This document shows, piece after piece, positions 31,345 to 41,350 of a DNA stretch of 44,287 nucleotides; the first letter of the stretch is position 1; each line of letters opens with the position of its first letter. The stretch lies in contig NZ_NMQT01000036.1 in assembly GCF_002234405.1 (NCBI RefSeq), positions 1 to 44,287 on the forward strand, given 5' to 3'. Source of the stretch: Amycolatopsis thailandensis (GTDB lineage: Bacteria > Actinomycetota > Actinomycetes > Mycobacteriales > Pseudonocardiaceae). The position numbers and the translations under genes were made by a program. The notes beneath the pieces were generated by a model that saw nothing but the letters and a program-made list of their open reading frames with translations, searched no databases and had not been told where the DNA came from.

Positions 31345-31565
31345 ACTGGCACCGATCCGGCCATCACCGGGGAGCCTCCGGAAGAACAGGGCTCGCGCCC
31401 TCAGTAGAACCGGACGGGTACGGCCCGTCACAGCCGTCGAATGAGCGGCCCAGCCGGAACACCAACCGGCCGGGCAAGCGGGGTGGTACCGCGGAACGCG
31501 CCGGAAACGGCCGTCTCGTCCCCGTGTGGGTGAAAGCCCGTACGAGAGAGACGAACCGCGAGGAG
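31345..31565 (+). promoter_or_regulatory. T-box riboswitch, isoleucine-specific, upstream of ileS
   Basis: The conserved T-box GGTGGTACCGCGG is at 31482-31494, with TGGT (31484-31487) to pair with the ACCA end of uncharged tRNA. A short stem I near 31351-31385 displays ATC (31363-31365) followed by A, an Ile codon as specifier. The class with ultrashort stem I is known from actinobacterial ileS genes and acts on translation; TCTCGT (31511-31516) and ACGAGA downstream can form the switching hairpin just before the ribosome site GAGGAG (31560-31565). Confidence 0.9.
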
Positions 31566-31573
31566 CACCGAAG

Positions 31574-34500
31574 ATGTATCCCAAGGCACAGGTGGACGGC
31601 GAGACCGGCGTCCCGTCCCAGCCTTCGTTCCCCGAGTCGGAAAAGCGCGTCCTCGCGTACTGGGAATCCGATCGGACCTTCCAGGCCTCCATCGACGCCC
31701 GCGACCCCGGGGTCAACGGTTCGAACGAGTACGTCTTCTACGACGGCCCGCCGTTCGCCAACGGCCTCCCGCACTACGGCCACCTGCTCACCGGGTACGT
31801 GAAGGACCTGGTGCCGCGTTACCAGACCATGAAGGGCAAGCGCGTCGAGCGCCGCTTCGGCTGGGACACTCACGGCCTGCCCGCCGAACTCGAGGCGATG
31901 CGCCAGCTCGGGATCACCGAGAAGTCCGAGATCGACGCGATGGGTATCGACGTCTTCAACGACGCCTGCCGCGAGTCCGTGCTGCGCTACACCGGCGAAT
32001 GGCAGGACTACGTCACCCGCCAAGCCCGCTGGGTCGACTTCGACAACGACTACAAGACGCTCGACCTTTCCTACATGGAGTCGGTCATCTGGGCGTTCAA
32101 GCAGCTGTGGGACAAGGGCCTGGTCTACGAGGGCTACCGCGTCCTGCCCTACTGCTGGCGCGACGAGACCCCGCTGTCCAACCACGAGCTGCGCATGGAC
32201 GACGACGTCTACGCCAGCCGCCAGGACCCGGCCGTCACGGTCGGTTTCCGCCTGGAGGGCAACGACAACGAGCTCGACGGCACCTATCTGCTGATCTGGA
32301 CCACGACCCCGTGGACGCTGCCGTCCAACCTCGCGACCGCGGTGCACCCCGACGTGCGGTACGTCGTGGTGGAGTCGGCGGAGCAGGAAGGCAAGCGATT
32401 CCTGCTCGCCGAAGCGCGCGTCGCCTCCTACGCTCGCGAGCTCGGTGAAGAGCCGACGGTCGTCGGGCACTACACCGGGACCGAACTGCTCGGAACCCGT
32501 TACGCCCCACCGTTCCCGTACTTCGCTGGGCACGAGAACGCGCATCGTGTGCTGTCCGCGGACTACGTCACCACCGAGGACGGCACCGGTGTCGTCCACA
32601 TCGCGCCCGCCTACGGTGAAGAGGACAAGGTCGTCACCGACGCGGTCGGCATCGTCCCGGTCACCCCGGTCGACGCTCAGGGCAAGTTCGACGCGACCGT
32701 CTCGGACTACGCGGGCCAGCAGGTGTTCGACGCCAACCCGAACATCATCAAGGACCTCAAGAACGGCACCGGTTCCGCCGGCCGTCAGGGCGCGGTGCTG
32801 CTGCGCCACGAGACCTACGAGCACCCGTACCCGCACTGCTGGCGCTGCCGGAACCCGCTGATCTACCGCGCCGTCTCGTCGTGGTTCGTCGCGGTGACCG
32901 AGTTCAAGGACCGGATGGTCGAGCTGAACCAGCAGATCACCTGGTACCCGGAGAACGTCAAGGACGGCCAGTTCGGCAAGTGGCTGGAGAACGCCCGCGA
33001 CTGGTCGGTCTCCCGCAACCGGTACTTCGGCACGCCGATCCCGGTGTGGCAGTCGGACGACCCGGCGTACCCGCGCACCGACGTCTATGGCTCGCTCGAC
33101 GAACTCGAGCGCGACTTCGGTGTCCGGCTGGAGAACCTGCACCGGCCCTTCATCGACGAGCTGACCCGGCCCAACCCGGACGACCCGACCGGGAAGTCCA
33201 CCATGCGCCGGATCGAGGACGTGTTCGACGTCTGGTTCGACTCGGGCTCGATGCCGTACGCCCAGGTGCACTATCCGTTCGAGAACACCGAGTGGTTCGA
33301 GCACCACTACCCGGGCGACTTCATCGTCGAGTACATCGGGCAGACCCGCGGCTGGTTCTACCTGCTGCACGTGCTGGCGACCGCGCTGTTCGACAGGCCG
33401 GCGTTCCGCACCTGCATCTCCCACGGGATCGTGCTCGGCTCGGACGGCCAGAAGATGTCCAAGTCGCTGCGCAACTACCCGGACGTCAACGAGGTCTTCG
33501 ACCGCGACGGCTCCGACGCGATGCGCTGGTACCTGATGGCGAGCCCGATCCTGCGCGGCGGGAACCTGGTCGTCACCGACAAGGGCATCCGCGACGCCGT
33601 CCGCCAGGCCGTGCTGCCGCTGTGGAACTCGTACTACTTCCTCGCGCTCTACGCGAACGCCGAGGGCGTGGAAGGCCAGTGGCGCACGGATTCGAAGCAC
33701 GTCCTCGACCGGTACGTGCTGGCGAAGACGCACGAACTGGTGACCGACGTCGAGCACACGCTCGACACCTACGACGTCGCCGGTGCCTGTTCGACCGTCC
33801 GCGACTTCCTCGAGGTGCTGACGAACTGGTACGTGCGCCGGTCGCGCGACCGGTTCTGGGCGGGTGAGCAGGACGCGATCGACACCCTGCACACCGTGCT
33901 GGAGGTGACGTCGCGGGTGGTGGCGCCGCTGCTGCCGCTGACCACCGAGGTCGTCTGGCGCGGGCTGACCGGCGGCCGTTCGGTGCACCTGGCCGACTGG
34001 CCGAACGCGCTCGACCTGCCCGCCGACGCTGCGCTGGTGACGGCGATGGACCGGGTGCGCCAGGTGGCGTCTTCGGCGCTTTCGCTGCGGAAGTCGAACA
34101 AGCTGCGGGTGCGGCTGCCGCTGGCCAAGCTGGTCGTCGCCGCGCACGAGGCCGAAACGCTGCGCGAGTTCACCGACATCCTGCGCGACGAGGTCAACGT
34201 CAAGTCCGTCGAGCTGACCACGGACGTCGCCGCGCACGGCGGTTTCGAGGTCGCGGTGAACGCCCGTGCCGCCGGGCCGCGGCTGGGCAAGGACGTCCAG
34301 ACGGTGATCAAGGCCGTCAAGGCGGGCGAGTGGACGACGTCCGAGAGCGGCGCCGTCGTGGCCGCCGGGATCGAGCTCGTCGAAGGCGAGTACGACCGGC
34401 GTCTGGTCGCCAAGGGCGGCGGCGCGGCCGCGGAACTGCCGGGCGGTGCCGGACTGGTCCTGCTCGACACCGAGGTGACCGACGAACTGGCGGCCGAGGG

Positions 34501-34744
34501 CCTGGCCCGTGACCTGGTCCGGGTCGTGCAGCAGGCTCGCCGTGACGCCGGGCTCGACGTCGCCGACCGGATCGCGCTGACGGTCGACGCGCCGGAAGAC
34601 GTGGTCACCGCGGCGAAGACGCACGAGGAGTTCATCGCCTCGGAGACGCTGGCCACTTCGGTGACCTACGGCGACGTCGCCGACGGCTCGGCCGGGACGG
34701 TCGGGGAGGGCACGAAGGTGACCGTGGCGGTCGCCAAGGCCTGA
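31574..34744 (+). CDS. ileS: Isoleucyl-tRNA synthetase
   Basis: 1056 residues from ATG 31574, preceded by AGGAG; the in-frame GTG at 31526 lies within the leader. It charges tRNA-Ile. The HIGH-type motif is HYGH at 67-70 in [18 protein letters not shown] is at 627-631. The CP1 editing domain lies between about 190 and 400 ([29 protein letters not shown]). The long C-terminal part (DUF5915-type region about 900-1056) is typical of the actinobacterial/eukaryote-like type 2 enzyme, which is often mupirocin-insensitive. Controlled by the T-box upstream and followed by a palindrome. Confidence 0.97.
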   Translation: MYPKAQVDGETGVPSQPSFPESEKRVLAYWESDRTFQASIDARDPGVNGSNEYVFYDGPPFANGLPHYGHLLTGYVKDLVPRYQTMKGKRVERRFGWDTHGLPAELEAMRQLGITEKSEIDAMGIDVFNDACRESVLRYTGEWQDYVTRQARWVDFDNDYKTLDLSYMESVIWAFKQLWDKGLVYEGYRVLPYCWRDETPLSNHELRMDDDVYASRQDPAVTVGFRLEGNDNELDGTYLLIWTTTPWTLPSNLATAVHPDVRYVVVESAEQEGKRFLLAEARVASYARELGEEPTVVGHYTGTELLGTRYAPPFPYFAGHENAHRVLSADYVTTEDGTGVVHIAPAYGEEDKVVTDAVGIVPVTPVDAQGKFDATVSDYAGQQVFDANPNIIKDLKNGTGSAGRQGAVLLRHETYEHPYPHCWRCRNPLIYRAVSSWFVAVTEFKDRMVELNQQITWYPENVKDGQFGKWLENARDWSVSRNRYFGTPIPVWQSDDPAYPRTDVYGSLDELERDFGVRLENLHRPFIDELTRPNPDDPTGKSTMRRIEDVFDVWFDSGSMPYAQVHYPFENTEWFEHHYPGDFIVEYIGQTRGWFYLLHVLATALFDRPAFRTCISHGIVLGSDGQKMSKSLRNYPDVNEVFDRDGSDAMRWYLMASPILRGGNLVVTDKGIRDAVRQAVLPLWNSYYFLALYANAEGVEGQWRTDSKHVLDRYVLAKTHELVTDVEHTLDTYDVAGACSTVRDFLEVLTNWYVRRSRDRFWAGEQDAIDTLHTVLEVTSRVVAPLLPLTTEVVWRGLTGGRSVHLADWPNALDLPADAALVTAMDRVRQVASSALSLRKSNKLRVRLPLAKLVVAAHEAETLREFTDILRDEVNVKSVELTTDVAAHGGFEVAVNARAAGPRLGKDVQTVIKAVKAGEWTTSESGAVVAAGIELVEGEYDRRLVAKGGGAAAELPGGAGLVLLDTEVTDELAAEGLARDLVRVVQQARRDAGLDVADRIALTVDAPEDVVTAAKTHEEFIASETLATSVTYGDVADGSAGTVGEGTKVTVAVAKA

Positions 34745-34757
34745 CCTCGCAAGTGAC

Positions 34758-34804
34758 ATGAAAGGCCCCTTCATTGCAAAATTTGCAATGAAGGGGCCTT
34801 TCAT
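34758..34804. repeat. Perfect 23-bp inverted repeat, ATGAAAGGCCCCTTCAT core
   Basis: Arms 34758-34780 and 34782-34804 are exact complements around A34781. Each arm contains the 17-nt core ATGAAAGGCCCCTTCAT and a GCAAA/TTTGC centre, as at 13383-13439 but with the core inverted. It begins 14 nt after ileS. Confidence 0.9.
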
Positions 34805-34953
34805 TGCGGCCGGAAGGTCCCGATCACCGGGATCACGAAAAGGATTCGGAACCGTCGCTTTCTCGCCGCCTACCCGCCTTGCGCGCGAGAAATCGGCAGG
34901 CTGGCGCCCGGGGGCGCGCGAGGGCGCGTGCCGTACTGGGGGAGAGCGAATCG

Positions 34954-36558
34954 ATGAGTCCTGCCCGGAAAAGAGGGATCCTGATCGGTGCCGCGCTGGC
35001 GGTCGTCGCCATCGTGGTGGCCGCGGTGGTGCTGCTGGTCAGGGAGGAGCAGGCGCCCGCCGCCTCGAGCGGCCCGGGGGAGTCCACCGAGAGCGCGTAC
35101 GACAGCCCGGCCCAGGTCGCGGCCCGCTTCCTGCGGCAGTTCGACACCGGTGACCTGGCCGGTGCGCCGGTCGACGACCCGGCGGCGGCCACGGCCGCCC
35201 TGACCGCGACACGCGGCGCGCTCGGCTCGGCGCCGGTCAAGACCTCCCTGGGCGAGGTCCCGACCACGGCGGGGAACGCGACCACGACGTCGGCCACCTT
35301 TCACGCCGCGTGGTCCTTCCCCGGCGACAGCGTCTGGCGCTACGAAGGCAAACTGGAGCTGGTCCGCAACGCCGGGAAATGGGTGGTCCGCTGGGCGATG
35401 TCGGTGATCCACCCGAAGCTCGAAGCAGGCCAGCAGCTCGCCGTCGCCCGCGCTTCGGCCAAGCCGGTCGTGGCGGACCGGGACGGCAAGGCCCTCGTCG
35501 GCGGTGACGCGGCCGGTGTCGCGCCGATCCTCCAGGGGGCGCTGTCCAAGGTCGCGTCCGGGCAGAACGGCGGCACCGGGACACCGGCCACCGTCAGCGT
35601 GTCCCGCGTCGACGCCTCCGGCAAGCCGGTCGAAACGCTCTTCGGGCAGGCCACGGAGACAGACAAACCGCTGGTCTCGACCTTGAGCGTGACCTCCCAG
35701 ACCGCCGCGCAGAAAGCCGTCGACGGTTTCCAGGGGCCCGCGATCATCGTCGCGATGAAGACTTCGGGCGAACTGCTGGCGGTCGCGCAGAACGGCGCGG
35801 CCGGGAATCAGCCGAAGGCGCTCAACGGCCTCTACTCGCCGGGTTCGGCCTTCAAGATCGCCACGGCGACCGCGGCGTTGCAGCAGGGCGGGGTCTCCGC
35901 CGACTCCCAGGTGGCCTGCCCGGGCAGCGAGCAGATCGGGACCCGCACGCTCAAGAACGAGAACGCGTTCGACCTGGGGACCGTTTCGCTGAAGACCGCG
36001 TTCGCCGCGTCGTGCAACACGACCTTCGGACGGCTCGCCGGGCAGTTGCCCGCGGACGGTCTCGCGAAGGCGGCGACGCAGCTCGGCCTCAACGCGGACT
36101 TCGAGATCCCGGGGCTGGCCACCGAGACCGGGAAGGTGGAACCGTCGAGCAGCGGCGACGAGAAGGTCGAAGCCGGCATCGGGCAGGGGAAGGTGCAGGT
36201 CAGCCCGCTGGGCGCGGCGCTCATGGCGGCCACGGTCGCCACCGGGAAGCCGGTGGTGCCGAAGCTGTGGCAGGGGCTGGAGACCAAGGTCAACGCCGGA
36301 TACCAGGCCCCGCCCGCCGGGGTGCTGAACCAGGTCCGGGTGATGATGCGCGAGGTCTGCACGACAGGGACCGCGAAGGCGCTGAAGAGCAGCGGAGCCG
36401 TCTTCGGCAAGACAGGGACGGCGCAGTTCGGCTCGGGCGCCGACGCCAACGGCTGGTTCGTCGGCTACCGCGGGGACGTCGCTTTCGCCGTCATGCTCGA
36501 AGGTTCCAACGACTCCAAACCCGCGGTCCAGCTGGCGGCGAAGTTCCTGGCAGGCTGA
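34954..36558 (+). CDS. Penicillin-binding transpeptidase with NTF2-like MecA_N domain
   Basis: 534 residues from ATG 34954 with GGGGAG 8 nt upstream. One N-terminal signal anchor (ILIGAALAVVAIVVAAVVLL) without a lipobox cysteine; then a MecA_N NTF2-like domain (about 50-150) and a transpeptidase domain from about 230. The catalytic motifs are SAFK (S298-K301), SCN (353-355) and KTG (486-488). It resembles the mycobacterial Rv2864c class of PBP. It cross-links peptidoglycan on the outer face of the membrane and may have low beta-lactam affinity, an inference from the domain. It stands between ileS and an HTH regulator. Confidence 0.93.
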   Translation: MSPARKRGILIGAALAVVAIVVAAVVLLVREEQAPAASSGPGESTESAYDSPAQVAARFLRQFDTGDLAGAPVDDPAAATAALTATRGALGSAPVKTSLGEVPTTAGNATTTSATFHAAWSFPGDSVWRYEGKLELVRNAGKWVVRWAMSVIHPKLEAGQQLAVARASAKPVVADRDGKALVGGDAAGVAPILQGALSKVASGQNGGTGTPATVSVSRVDASGKPVETLFGQATETDKPLVSTLSVTSQTAAQKAVDGFQGPAIIVAMKTSGELLAVAQNGAAGNQPKALNGLYSPGSAFKIATATAALQQGGVSADSQVACPGSEQIGTRTLKNENAFDLGTVSLKTAFAASCNTTFGRLAGQLPADGLAKAATQLGLNADFEIPGLATETGKVEPSSSGDEKVEAGIGQGKVQVSPLGAALMAATVATGKPVVPKLWQGLETKVNAGYQAPPAGVLNQVRVMMREVCTTGTAKALKSSGAVFGKTGTAQFGSGADANGWFVGYRGDVAFAVMLEGSNDSKPAVQLAAKFLAG

Positions 36559-36601
36559 CGTTTCGGTGCTCGCCGAACCGTGGGTCTTCTACGGTGGACG
36601 C

Positions 36602-37285
36602 ATGGAAACGATCGCCTTGGCCGAGGTCGCGGCCGTGCTCGCCGACCCGAGTCGCGCGTCGATGTGCCTCGCGCTGCTCGACGGGCGTGCCTGGACGGTG
36701 ACCGAACTGGCCGGGGCGGCCGAGGTCGCGGCGTCGACGGCGAGCGAACACGTGACGAAGCTGACCGAGGCGGGGTTCGTCGTCCGGGTCAAGCAGGGGA
36801 GGCACAGCTACGTCCGGATAGCCGACCCCCGGGTGGCGGAACTGATCGAGCATCTGGCGCAGCACGCCGAACACCGTCCGGTGAAGGGATTGCGCTCGTC
36901 GGTCCGGGTGAAGCGGCTCGAATTCGCCCGGACCTGCTACGACCACCTCGCCGGCACGGTCGGCGTCGCGCTGCGGGACGGGATGCTCACCACCGGGCTG
37001 ATCGACGAGGCCGACGGCTTGACGCTGACCGCCCGCGGACGCGAGGTGCTCGGCGCGCTCGGGGTGGAGATCGCCGACGGCCGCCGCGCGATGTTGCGTG
37101 ACTGTCTCGATTGGACAGTGCGCCGTGATCATTTGGCGGGTCGTGTCCCCGCGGCGTTACTGTCTCACGGAGTGAGCGCCGGCTGGTTGTCGCGTGAGGG
37201 CAACCGCGCGGTGAAAGTCCTGCCTGCGGCCGAAAAACCGTTCGCGGACCTCGGTGTCGACCTGGCAGGCCTGCGTCGTCCGTAA
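36602..37285 (+). CDS. ArsR-type winged-helix transcriptional regulator
   Basis: 227 residues from ATG 36602; TACGGT lies 6 nt upstream, so the message is probably leaderless. The winged helix covers about 1-85: VAAVLADPSRASMCLALLDG, AAEVAASTASEHVTKLTEAGFVV and the wing QGRHSYVRIADPRVAELIEHL. No cysteine metal site is seen in the recognition helix. The C-terminal 130 residues are longer than a minimal ArsR protein and contain no motif I recognise. It may regulate itself or the antiporter gene 111 bp downstream, which faces the same way. Confidence 0.88.
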   Translation: METIALAEVAAVLADPSRASMCLALLDGRAWTVTELAGAAEVAASTASEHVTKLTEAGFVVRVKQGRHSYVRIADPRVAELIEHLAQHAEHRPVKGLRSSVRVKRLEFARTCYDHLAGTVGVALRDGMLTTGLIDEADGLTLTARGREVLGALGVEIADGRRAMLRDCLDWTVRRDHLAGRVPAALLSHGVSAGWLSREGNRAVKVLPAAEKPFADLGVDLAGLRRP

Positions 37286-37396
37286 AGGACAGTCTGTAAC
37301 ACAGGCCAACCGGACGGTTTTCGACCGGTACACGATCGAGTGACGACCACCGCCTCACTATTCTGGAGCCCTCACGGCGACCGGACGGGAGGCGAC

Positions 37397-38875
37397 ATGG
37401 AGCAGCTCCCGCTCATCCTCGGTACCGGCGGTGCCGTGCTTCTCGTCGCCGTGATCGCCGTCCGGGTGTCGATCCGGGTCGGCCTTCCCTCGCTGCTGCT
37501 GTACCTGGGGATGGGGGTCCTGCTCGGCGAAGCCGGGTTCGGCATCCATTACGACAACCCCGAACTCACGCAGTCTCTCGGCCTCGCCGCGCTGGTGATG
37601 ATCCTGTCCGAAGGTGGCCTCACCACCCGATGGTCGGCTGTGAAGCCCTCGCTGGGTATCGGGATCGCACTGTCCACAGTGGCCGTGGCGGTGAGCATCG
37701 CGGTCACCGGCGCCGCGCTGCACTGGTTGCTGGGCCTGGACTGGCGGATGGCGTTGCTGTGGGGCGCGGTGCTGGCCTCGACCGACGCCGCCGCCGTGTT
37801 CTCGGTGCTGAGATCGGCGGGGATCGGGAAGCGGCTCGTCGGCGCGCTGGAGATCGAGTCGGGGATCAACGACGCCCCGGCCTATATCGCCGTCGTCGTC
37901 CTCGCCGAGGGGACGACCATCGACTGGTCCCTGCCGCTGCTGGTGGTCTACGAACTCGCGGCCGGTCTGGTGATCGGCCTGGCCTTCGGCTGGATCGGGG
38001 CGCAGGCGCTGAGACGGGCCGCGCTCCCGGCGACCGGTCTGTACCCGCTGGCCACGATGGCGGTCTGCGTCGTGGCTTATTCGAGCGGGCAGCTCGCCCA
38101 CGCTTCGGGTCTGCTCGCCACCTACGTCGCGGCGCTGGTGCTGGGGAACTCGAAGCTGCCGCACCGGTCGGACACGCTGTCCTTCGCCGAGGGGCTCGGG
38201 TGGCTCGCGCAGATCGGGCTGTTCGTGCTGCTCGGCCTGTTCGCCTCGCCGGGCAGGATCTTCGAGAGCCTGGTCCAGGGCCTGGTCGCGGGCGCGGTCG
38301 TGCTGTTGCTGGCCCGGCCGTTGTCGGTGCTGCTCTCGGCGCTGCCGTTCAAGGTCCCCTGGCGAGAACAGGTGTTCCTGTCCTGGGCGGGCTTGCGCGG
38401 GGCGGTCCCGATCGTGCTCGCGCTGATCCCGTTGTCTTCCGGGGTGCCGGGCGCGCAGGAGCTGGTCGACGCGGTGTTCGTGCTGGTCATCGTGCTGACG
38501 CTGCTCCAGGGCGCGACGCTGACCCCGCTCGCGAAAGCGCTCGGGCTGGCTCAGCACGCCGAAGCGCACGAGATCGACGTCGACTCCGCGCCCCTCGACG
38601 AGATGGGCGCGGAACTCCTGCAGGTCCGGATCAACGCCGGGTCCAAGATGCACGGTGTCTACCTGGCCGAACTGCGGCTTCCGGTGGGGGCGACGATCAG
38701 CCTCCTCGTCCGCGACGGCGCCGGCTTCACGCCCAACAAGAACACCCGGCTCCAGGAACGCGACCAGTTACTCGTCGTGACCACCTCCGACGCCCGTGAC
38801 ACGGCCGAACGACGGCTCCGCGCCGTCGACCGCGCCGGACGCCTCGCCAGGTGGAAGGGCGAATCCGGCAAGTAG
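37397..38875 (+). CDS. Potassium/proton antiporter, CPA1 family with RCK_C domain (NhaP2/CvrA-like)
   Basis: 492 residues from ATG 37397 with GGGAGG before it; an ATG at 37340 in the same frame would add a non-hydrophobic leader. About 12 transmembrane helices cover 5-385. The ion-site region has ASTDAAAVFSVL, followed by IESGINDAPAYIAVV, the paired Asp motif of CPA antiporters. The C-terminal 80 residues form a TrkA-C/RCK_C regulatory domain (GAELLQVRINAGSKMHG). It exchanges K+ or Na+ for protons across the membrane, aiding pH and turgor control. Confidence 0.93.
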   Translation: MEQLPLILGTGGAVLLVAVIAVRVSIRVGLPSLLLYLGMGVLLGEAGFGIHYDNPELTQSLGLAALVMILSEGGLTTRWSAVKPSLGIGIALSTVAVAVSIAVTGAALHWLLGLDWRMALLWGAVLASTDAAAVFSVLRSAGIGKRLVGALEIESGINDAPAYIAVVVLAEGTTIDWSLPLLVVYELAAGLVIGLAFGWIGAQALRRAALPATGLYPLATMAVCVVAYSSGQLAHASGLLATYVAALVLGNSKLPHRSDTLSFAEGLGWLAQIGLFVLLGLFASPGRIFESLVQGLVAGAVVLLLARPLSVLLSALPFKVPWREQVFLSWAGLRGAVPIVLALIPLSSGVPGAQELVDAVFVLVIVLTLLQGATLTPLAKALGLAQHAEAHEIDVDSAPLDEMGAELLQVRINAGSKMHGVYLAELRLPVGATISLLVRDGAGFTPNKNTRLQERDQLLVVTTSDARDTAERRLRAVDRAGRLARWKGESGK

Positions 38876-39006
38876 GTCACGAACCGGCACCAGCTGTTCG
38901 TCGGTTGATCTCAGAAAATTCTTCCCTTTTGTACTCCTTTTGGATTACTTTCCCGGCAATCCACTCCATCGAATGGGTGAGTGTCACGGGTTAAGGAGTA
39001 CGCAAG

Positions 39007-39690
39007 GTGACGAAACTTCCTGCACGGTTCGCTGGTCTGGGGGCCGCGGCCGCACTCGTCGGAGTGGTTCTCACCGCGCCGGTGGCGTCGGCGACGGGCG
39101 CCTTCCCCGCGTTCGGATTGCCTTTCGACGCGGGCCAATCGGTCTACTCGGCGGGCATTCACTCGGACAACGGGAACTCCGGCGTGAAGAACGCCATCGA
39201 CTTCAGCCCCGGCGACAAGACCGTGCGCGCTCCGCTGGCCGGCACCGTCCGGATCCAGCACTGCGACGGCGGCGACTGGGTGACCGTCGACCACGACGGA
39301 GGCTGGCGGACCGGCTACTACCACATGGAGCGCATTTCGGTCGCCGACGGCCAGAAGGTCGCCCCCGGCGACGCCCTCGGCCGGACCGGCAACGCGCTGC
39401 CCTGCGGTGGGAGCAGCACCGGCGCCCACGTGCACTTCACCCTGTGGACCCTGCCCGCGGCCGCCGCGCAGGGCGGCGACTCGCGCGACTTCGGCGTCGG
39501 CGCGGGCAATTGGAACGGCATGTCGTACGACGAGGTCTCGACCAAGGTCGCCGAGGCCTACGGCGAAGCTGTCGACGGCAAGACCTTCGGCGGCTGGCAG
39601 TTCACCGCGGGCACCGATCAGTACTCCGGTACCGCGACCGAGGTCTCTTCGCGTTCCGTCGTCCCGTTGCCGGGCCGATTCCGCGTCTGA
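39007..39690 (+). CDS. Secreted M23 zinc metallopeptidase
   Basis: 227 residues from GTG 39007, preceded by AAGGAG. Signal peptide 1-30 (cleavage near ASA-TG). The LasA/beta-lytic-type site is present: H52 (IHSDNG), D65 (NAIDFS), H106 (YYHME), H141 and H143 (AHVHFT). Such enzymes cut peptidoglycan cross-bridges; a short domain after 165 is of unknown use. The upstream 130 bp are AT-richer than usual with a TTGATC...TGTACT promoter-like pair (spacing 19). A strong stem-loop follows the stop. Confidence 0.92.
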   Translation: MTKLPARFAGLGAAAALVGVVLTAPVASATGAFPAFGLPFDAGQSVYSAGIHSDNGNSGVKNAIDFSPGDKTVRAPLAGTVRIQHCDGGDWVTVDHDGGWRTGYYHMERISVADGQKVAPGDALGRTGNALPCGGSSTGAHVHFTLWTLPAAAAQGGDSRDFGVGAGNWNGMSYDEVSTKVAEAYGEAVDGKTFGGWQFTAGTDQYSGTATEVSSRSVVPLPGRFRV

Positions 39691-39694
39691 CCTC

Positions 39695-39728
39695 CCGTTG
39701 CCCGGCGCGGCGCGGCGCCGGGCAACGG
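39695..39728 (+). terminator. Stem-loop terminator after the M23 peptidase gene
   Basis: CCGTTGCCCGGCGC (39695-39708) pairs perfectly with GCGCCGGGCAACGG (39715-39728), loop GGCGCG, followed by TTCTCC. Confidence 0.85.
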
Positions 39729-39814
39729 TTCTCCTCGATTGCGGAACGCGTGACCGGCGTCTCAACATCCGGACAAGGGGTGGCTTGATCGCCGGTGTAT
39801 CCGCTAACTTCGTT

Positions 39815-39962
39815 CGTAGGTCACGAGTGTCAGCGTCAAGCCCCGGCTAGCTGACCGGCAACCCTCCTTCCGCGGTGGGGTGCCCCGGGTGAGGACCTGG
39901 CTCGTCGCGTGGTGCGACGGGCAAGCGCGGGATCCTCTGTCGGGTCCCCTGGCCCGGAGGAT
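39815..39962 (+). promoter_or_regulatory. SAM-IV riboswitch with SD-sequestering expression platform
   Basis: The aptamer (39818-39900) starts AGGTCACGAGTGTCAGCGTC and contains the hallmark CCGGCAACC, CCGCGGTGGGGTGCCCCGGG and a closing GAGGACCT; AGGTC (39818-39822) pairs with GACCT (39894-39898) as P1. It matches SAM-IV rather than SAM-I. Downstream, ATCCTC (39932-39937) can pair with GAGGAT (39957-39962), with CGGG (39941-39944) against CCCG inside, hiding the ribosome site GGAGG (39956-39960). Thus SAM probably represses translation of the aminotransferase. A -10-like TAACTT (39805-39810) precedes it. Confidence 0.9.
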
Positions 39963-39966
39963 GACC

Positions 39967-41331
39967 ATGACTCTCGCTCTCGAACGCACGAACGCCCCCG
40001 CCGTCGTCGCGGAAACCGTTGTCTCGCAAGAAGTTCCGACGGTGGCGTGTGCCGGTCTGCGGGTTCCGCTGGTCACCGGCGGCGAGATCGGGTACGCCAA
40101 CCTCGATCACGCGGCGAGCGCTCCCTGTCTGGACAAGGTCCGCGCCGCGGTCGACGAATTCCTCCCCTGGTACGCCAGCGTCCACCGCGGCGCCGGGTTC
40201 GCCTCGCAGATCTCCACCAAGCTTTACGAGCGCACGCGCGGGATCCTGCGCGACTTCGTCGACGCGCGGTCGACCGACACCGTCGTGTTCACCCGCAACA
40301 CCACCGATTCCTTCAACCTTCTCGCCCGCAGCCTGCCGAAGCACACGTCGGTCGTCGTGTTCGACACCGACCACCACGCCGCGCTGCTGCCGTGGAAGGG
40401 CCCGAACGTCCGCCGGATTTCGACGCCGCGCACCCGTCTCGCCGCTGTGTCCTCTGTGGACGAAGCTCTCGCGGACTGCCCGCAGGGCCCGCGACTGGTC
40501 GTCATCACCGGCGCGTCCAACGTGACCGGGGAACTGTTGCCGGTCAAGGAGATCGCCGCCGTCGCCCGGCGGCACGGCGCCCGGATCGCGCTCGACGCGG
40601 CGCAGCTCGCGCCGCATCGCAAGATCTCTGTTCGCGAACTGGACGTCGATTACGTCGCACTCTCGGGCCACAAGCTGTACGCGCCCTTCGGCGCCGGCGC
40701 GCTGATCGGCCGCGCCGACTGGCTGCGCGCCGCCCAGCCGTACCTCGCCGGTGGTGGCGCGACGAAGCTCGTCACCCGCGACGCGGAAGATCTGGGCGTG
40801 GTCTGGAACTCCGGCGCCGAGCGGCACGAAGCCGGTTCCCCCAACACCGTCGGTGTCTACGCGCTCGGTGTCGCCTGCGAGACACTCGCCGAAAACTGGG
40901 ACGCGATCGTCTCCCACGAGGACGAACTGCTGACGCGGCTGCGTCGCGGTCTCGCCGGTATCCCCGGATTCGCCGAGCTTCGGCTGTTCGACGCCCCGGT
41001 CGACAGGGTCGGCACGCTCAGCTTCGTCGTCGACGGCTTCGAACCGGGCTGGCTCGCCGCGGTGCTTTCCGCGGAGTACGGCATCGGCGTCCGTGACGGT
41101 GCCTTCTGCGCGCACGTGGCGACCAAGCGGCTGATCGCCGCCGCCGGTTCGACGGGGCAGCAGGCCGTCCGGGTCAGCCTCGGCCTCGGCAGCACCACCG
41201 AACACGTGGACCGGGTCGTCCTGGCGCTGCGCCAGATCGTCGCCCGCGGCGCGCGCTGGCAGTACGAGAAGCCCGAGGGCCGCTGGGTGCCGGAGAACGA
41301 TCCGCGGGAGCTTCCCCCGTTCTGCGCCTGA
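39967..41331 (+). CDS. Class V aminotransferase (cysteine-desulfurase-like), SAM-riboswitch controlled
   Basis: 454 residues from ATG 39967; GGAGG lies 6 nt before it, while the ATG at 39961 would touch it directly. The PLP lysine is K236 (SGHKLYAPFG), with TRNTTDSFNLLAR, DTDHHAALLPW and ALDAAQLAPHR forming the cofactor site. Fold type I, closest to cysteine desulfurase or isopenicillin-N-epimerase-like proteins; mycobacterial Rv3778c is similar. A SAM-IV riboswitch on it strongly suggests sulfur amino acid metabolism (for instance C-S lyase or desulfurase action), though the reaction is unproven. No Fe-S scaffold gene lies nearby. Confidence 0.92.
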   Translation: MTLALERTNAPAVVAETVVSQEVPTVACAGLRVPLVTGGEIGYANLDHAASAPCLDKVRAAVDEFLPWYASVHRGAGFASQISTKLYERTRGILRDFVDARSTDTVVFTRNTTDSFNLLARSLPKHTSVVVFDTDHHAALLPWKGPNVRRISTPRTRLAAVSSVDEALADCPQGPRLVVITGASNVTGELLPVKEIAAVARRHGARIALDAAQLAPHRKISVRELDVDYVALSGHKLYAPFGAGALIGRADWLRAAQPYLAGGGATKLVTRDAEDLGVVWNSGAERHEAGSPNTVGVYALGVACETLAENWDAIVSHEDELLTRLRRGLAGIPGFAELRLFDAPVDRVGTLSFVVDGFEPGWLAAVLSAEYGIGVRDGAFCAHVATKRLIAAAGSTGQQAVRVSLGLGSTTEHVDRVVLALRQIVARGARWQYEKPEGRWVPENDPRELPPFCA

Positions 41332-41350
41332 CCCACTACCCTCACCCCGC

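Noticed and set aside
38876..39006. c-di-AMP (ydaO) riboswitch before the M23 peptidase, as for some actinobacterial wall hydrolases
   Set aside because: The conserved ydaO motifs are not present and the leader is too short.
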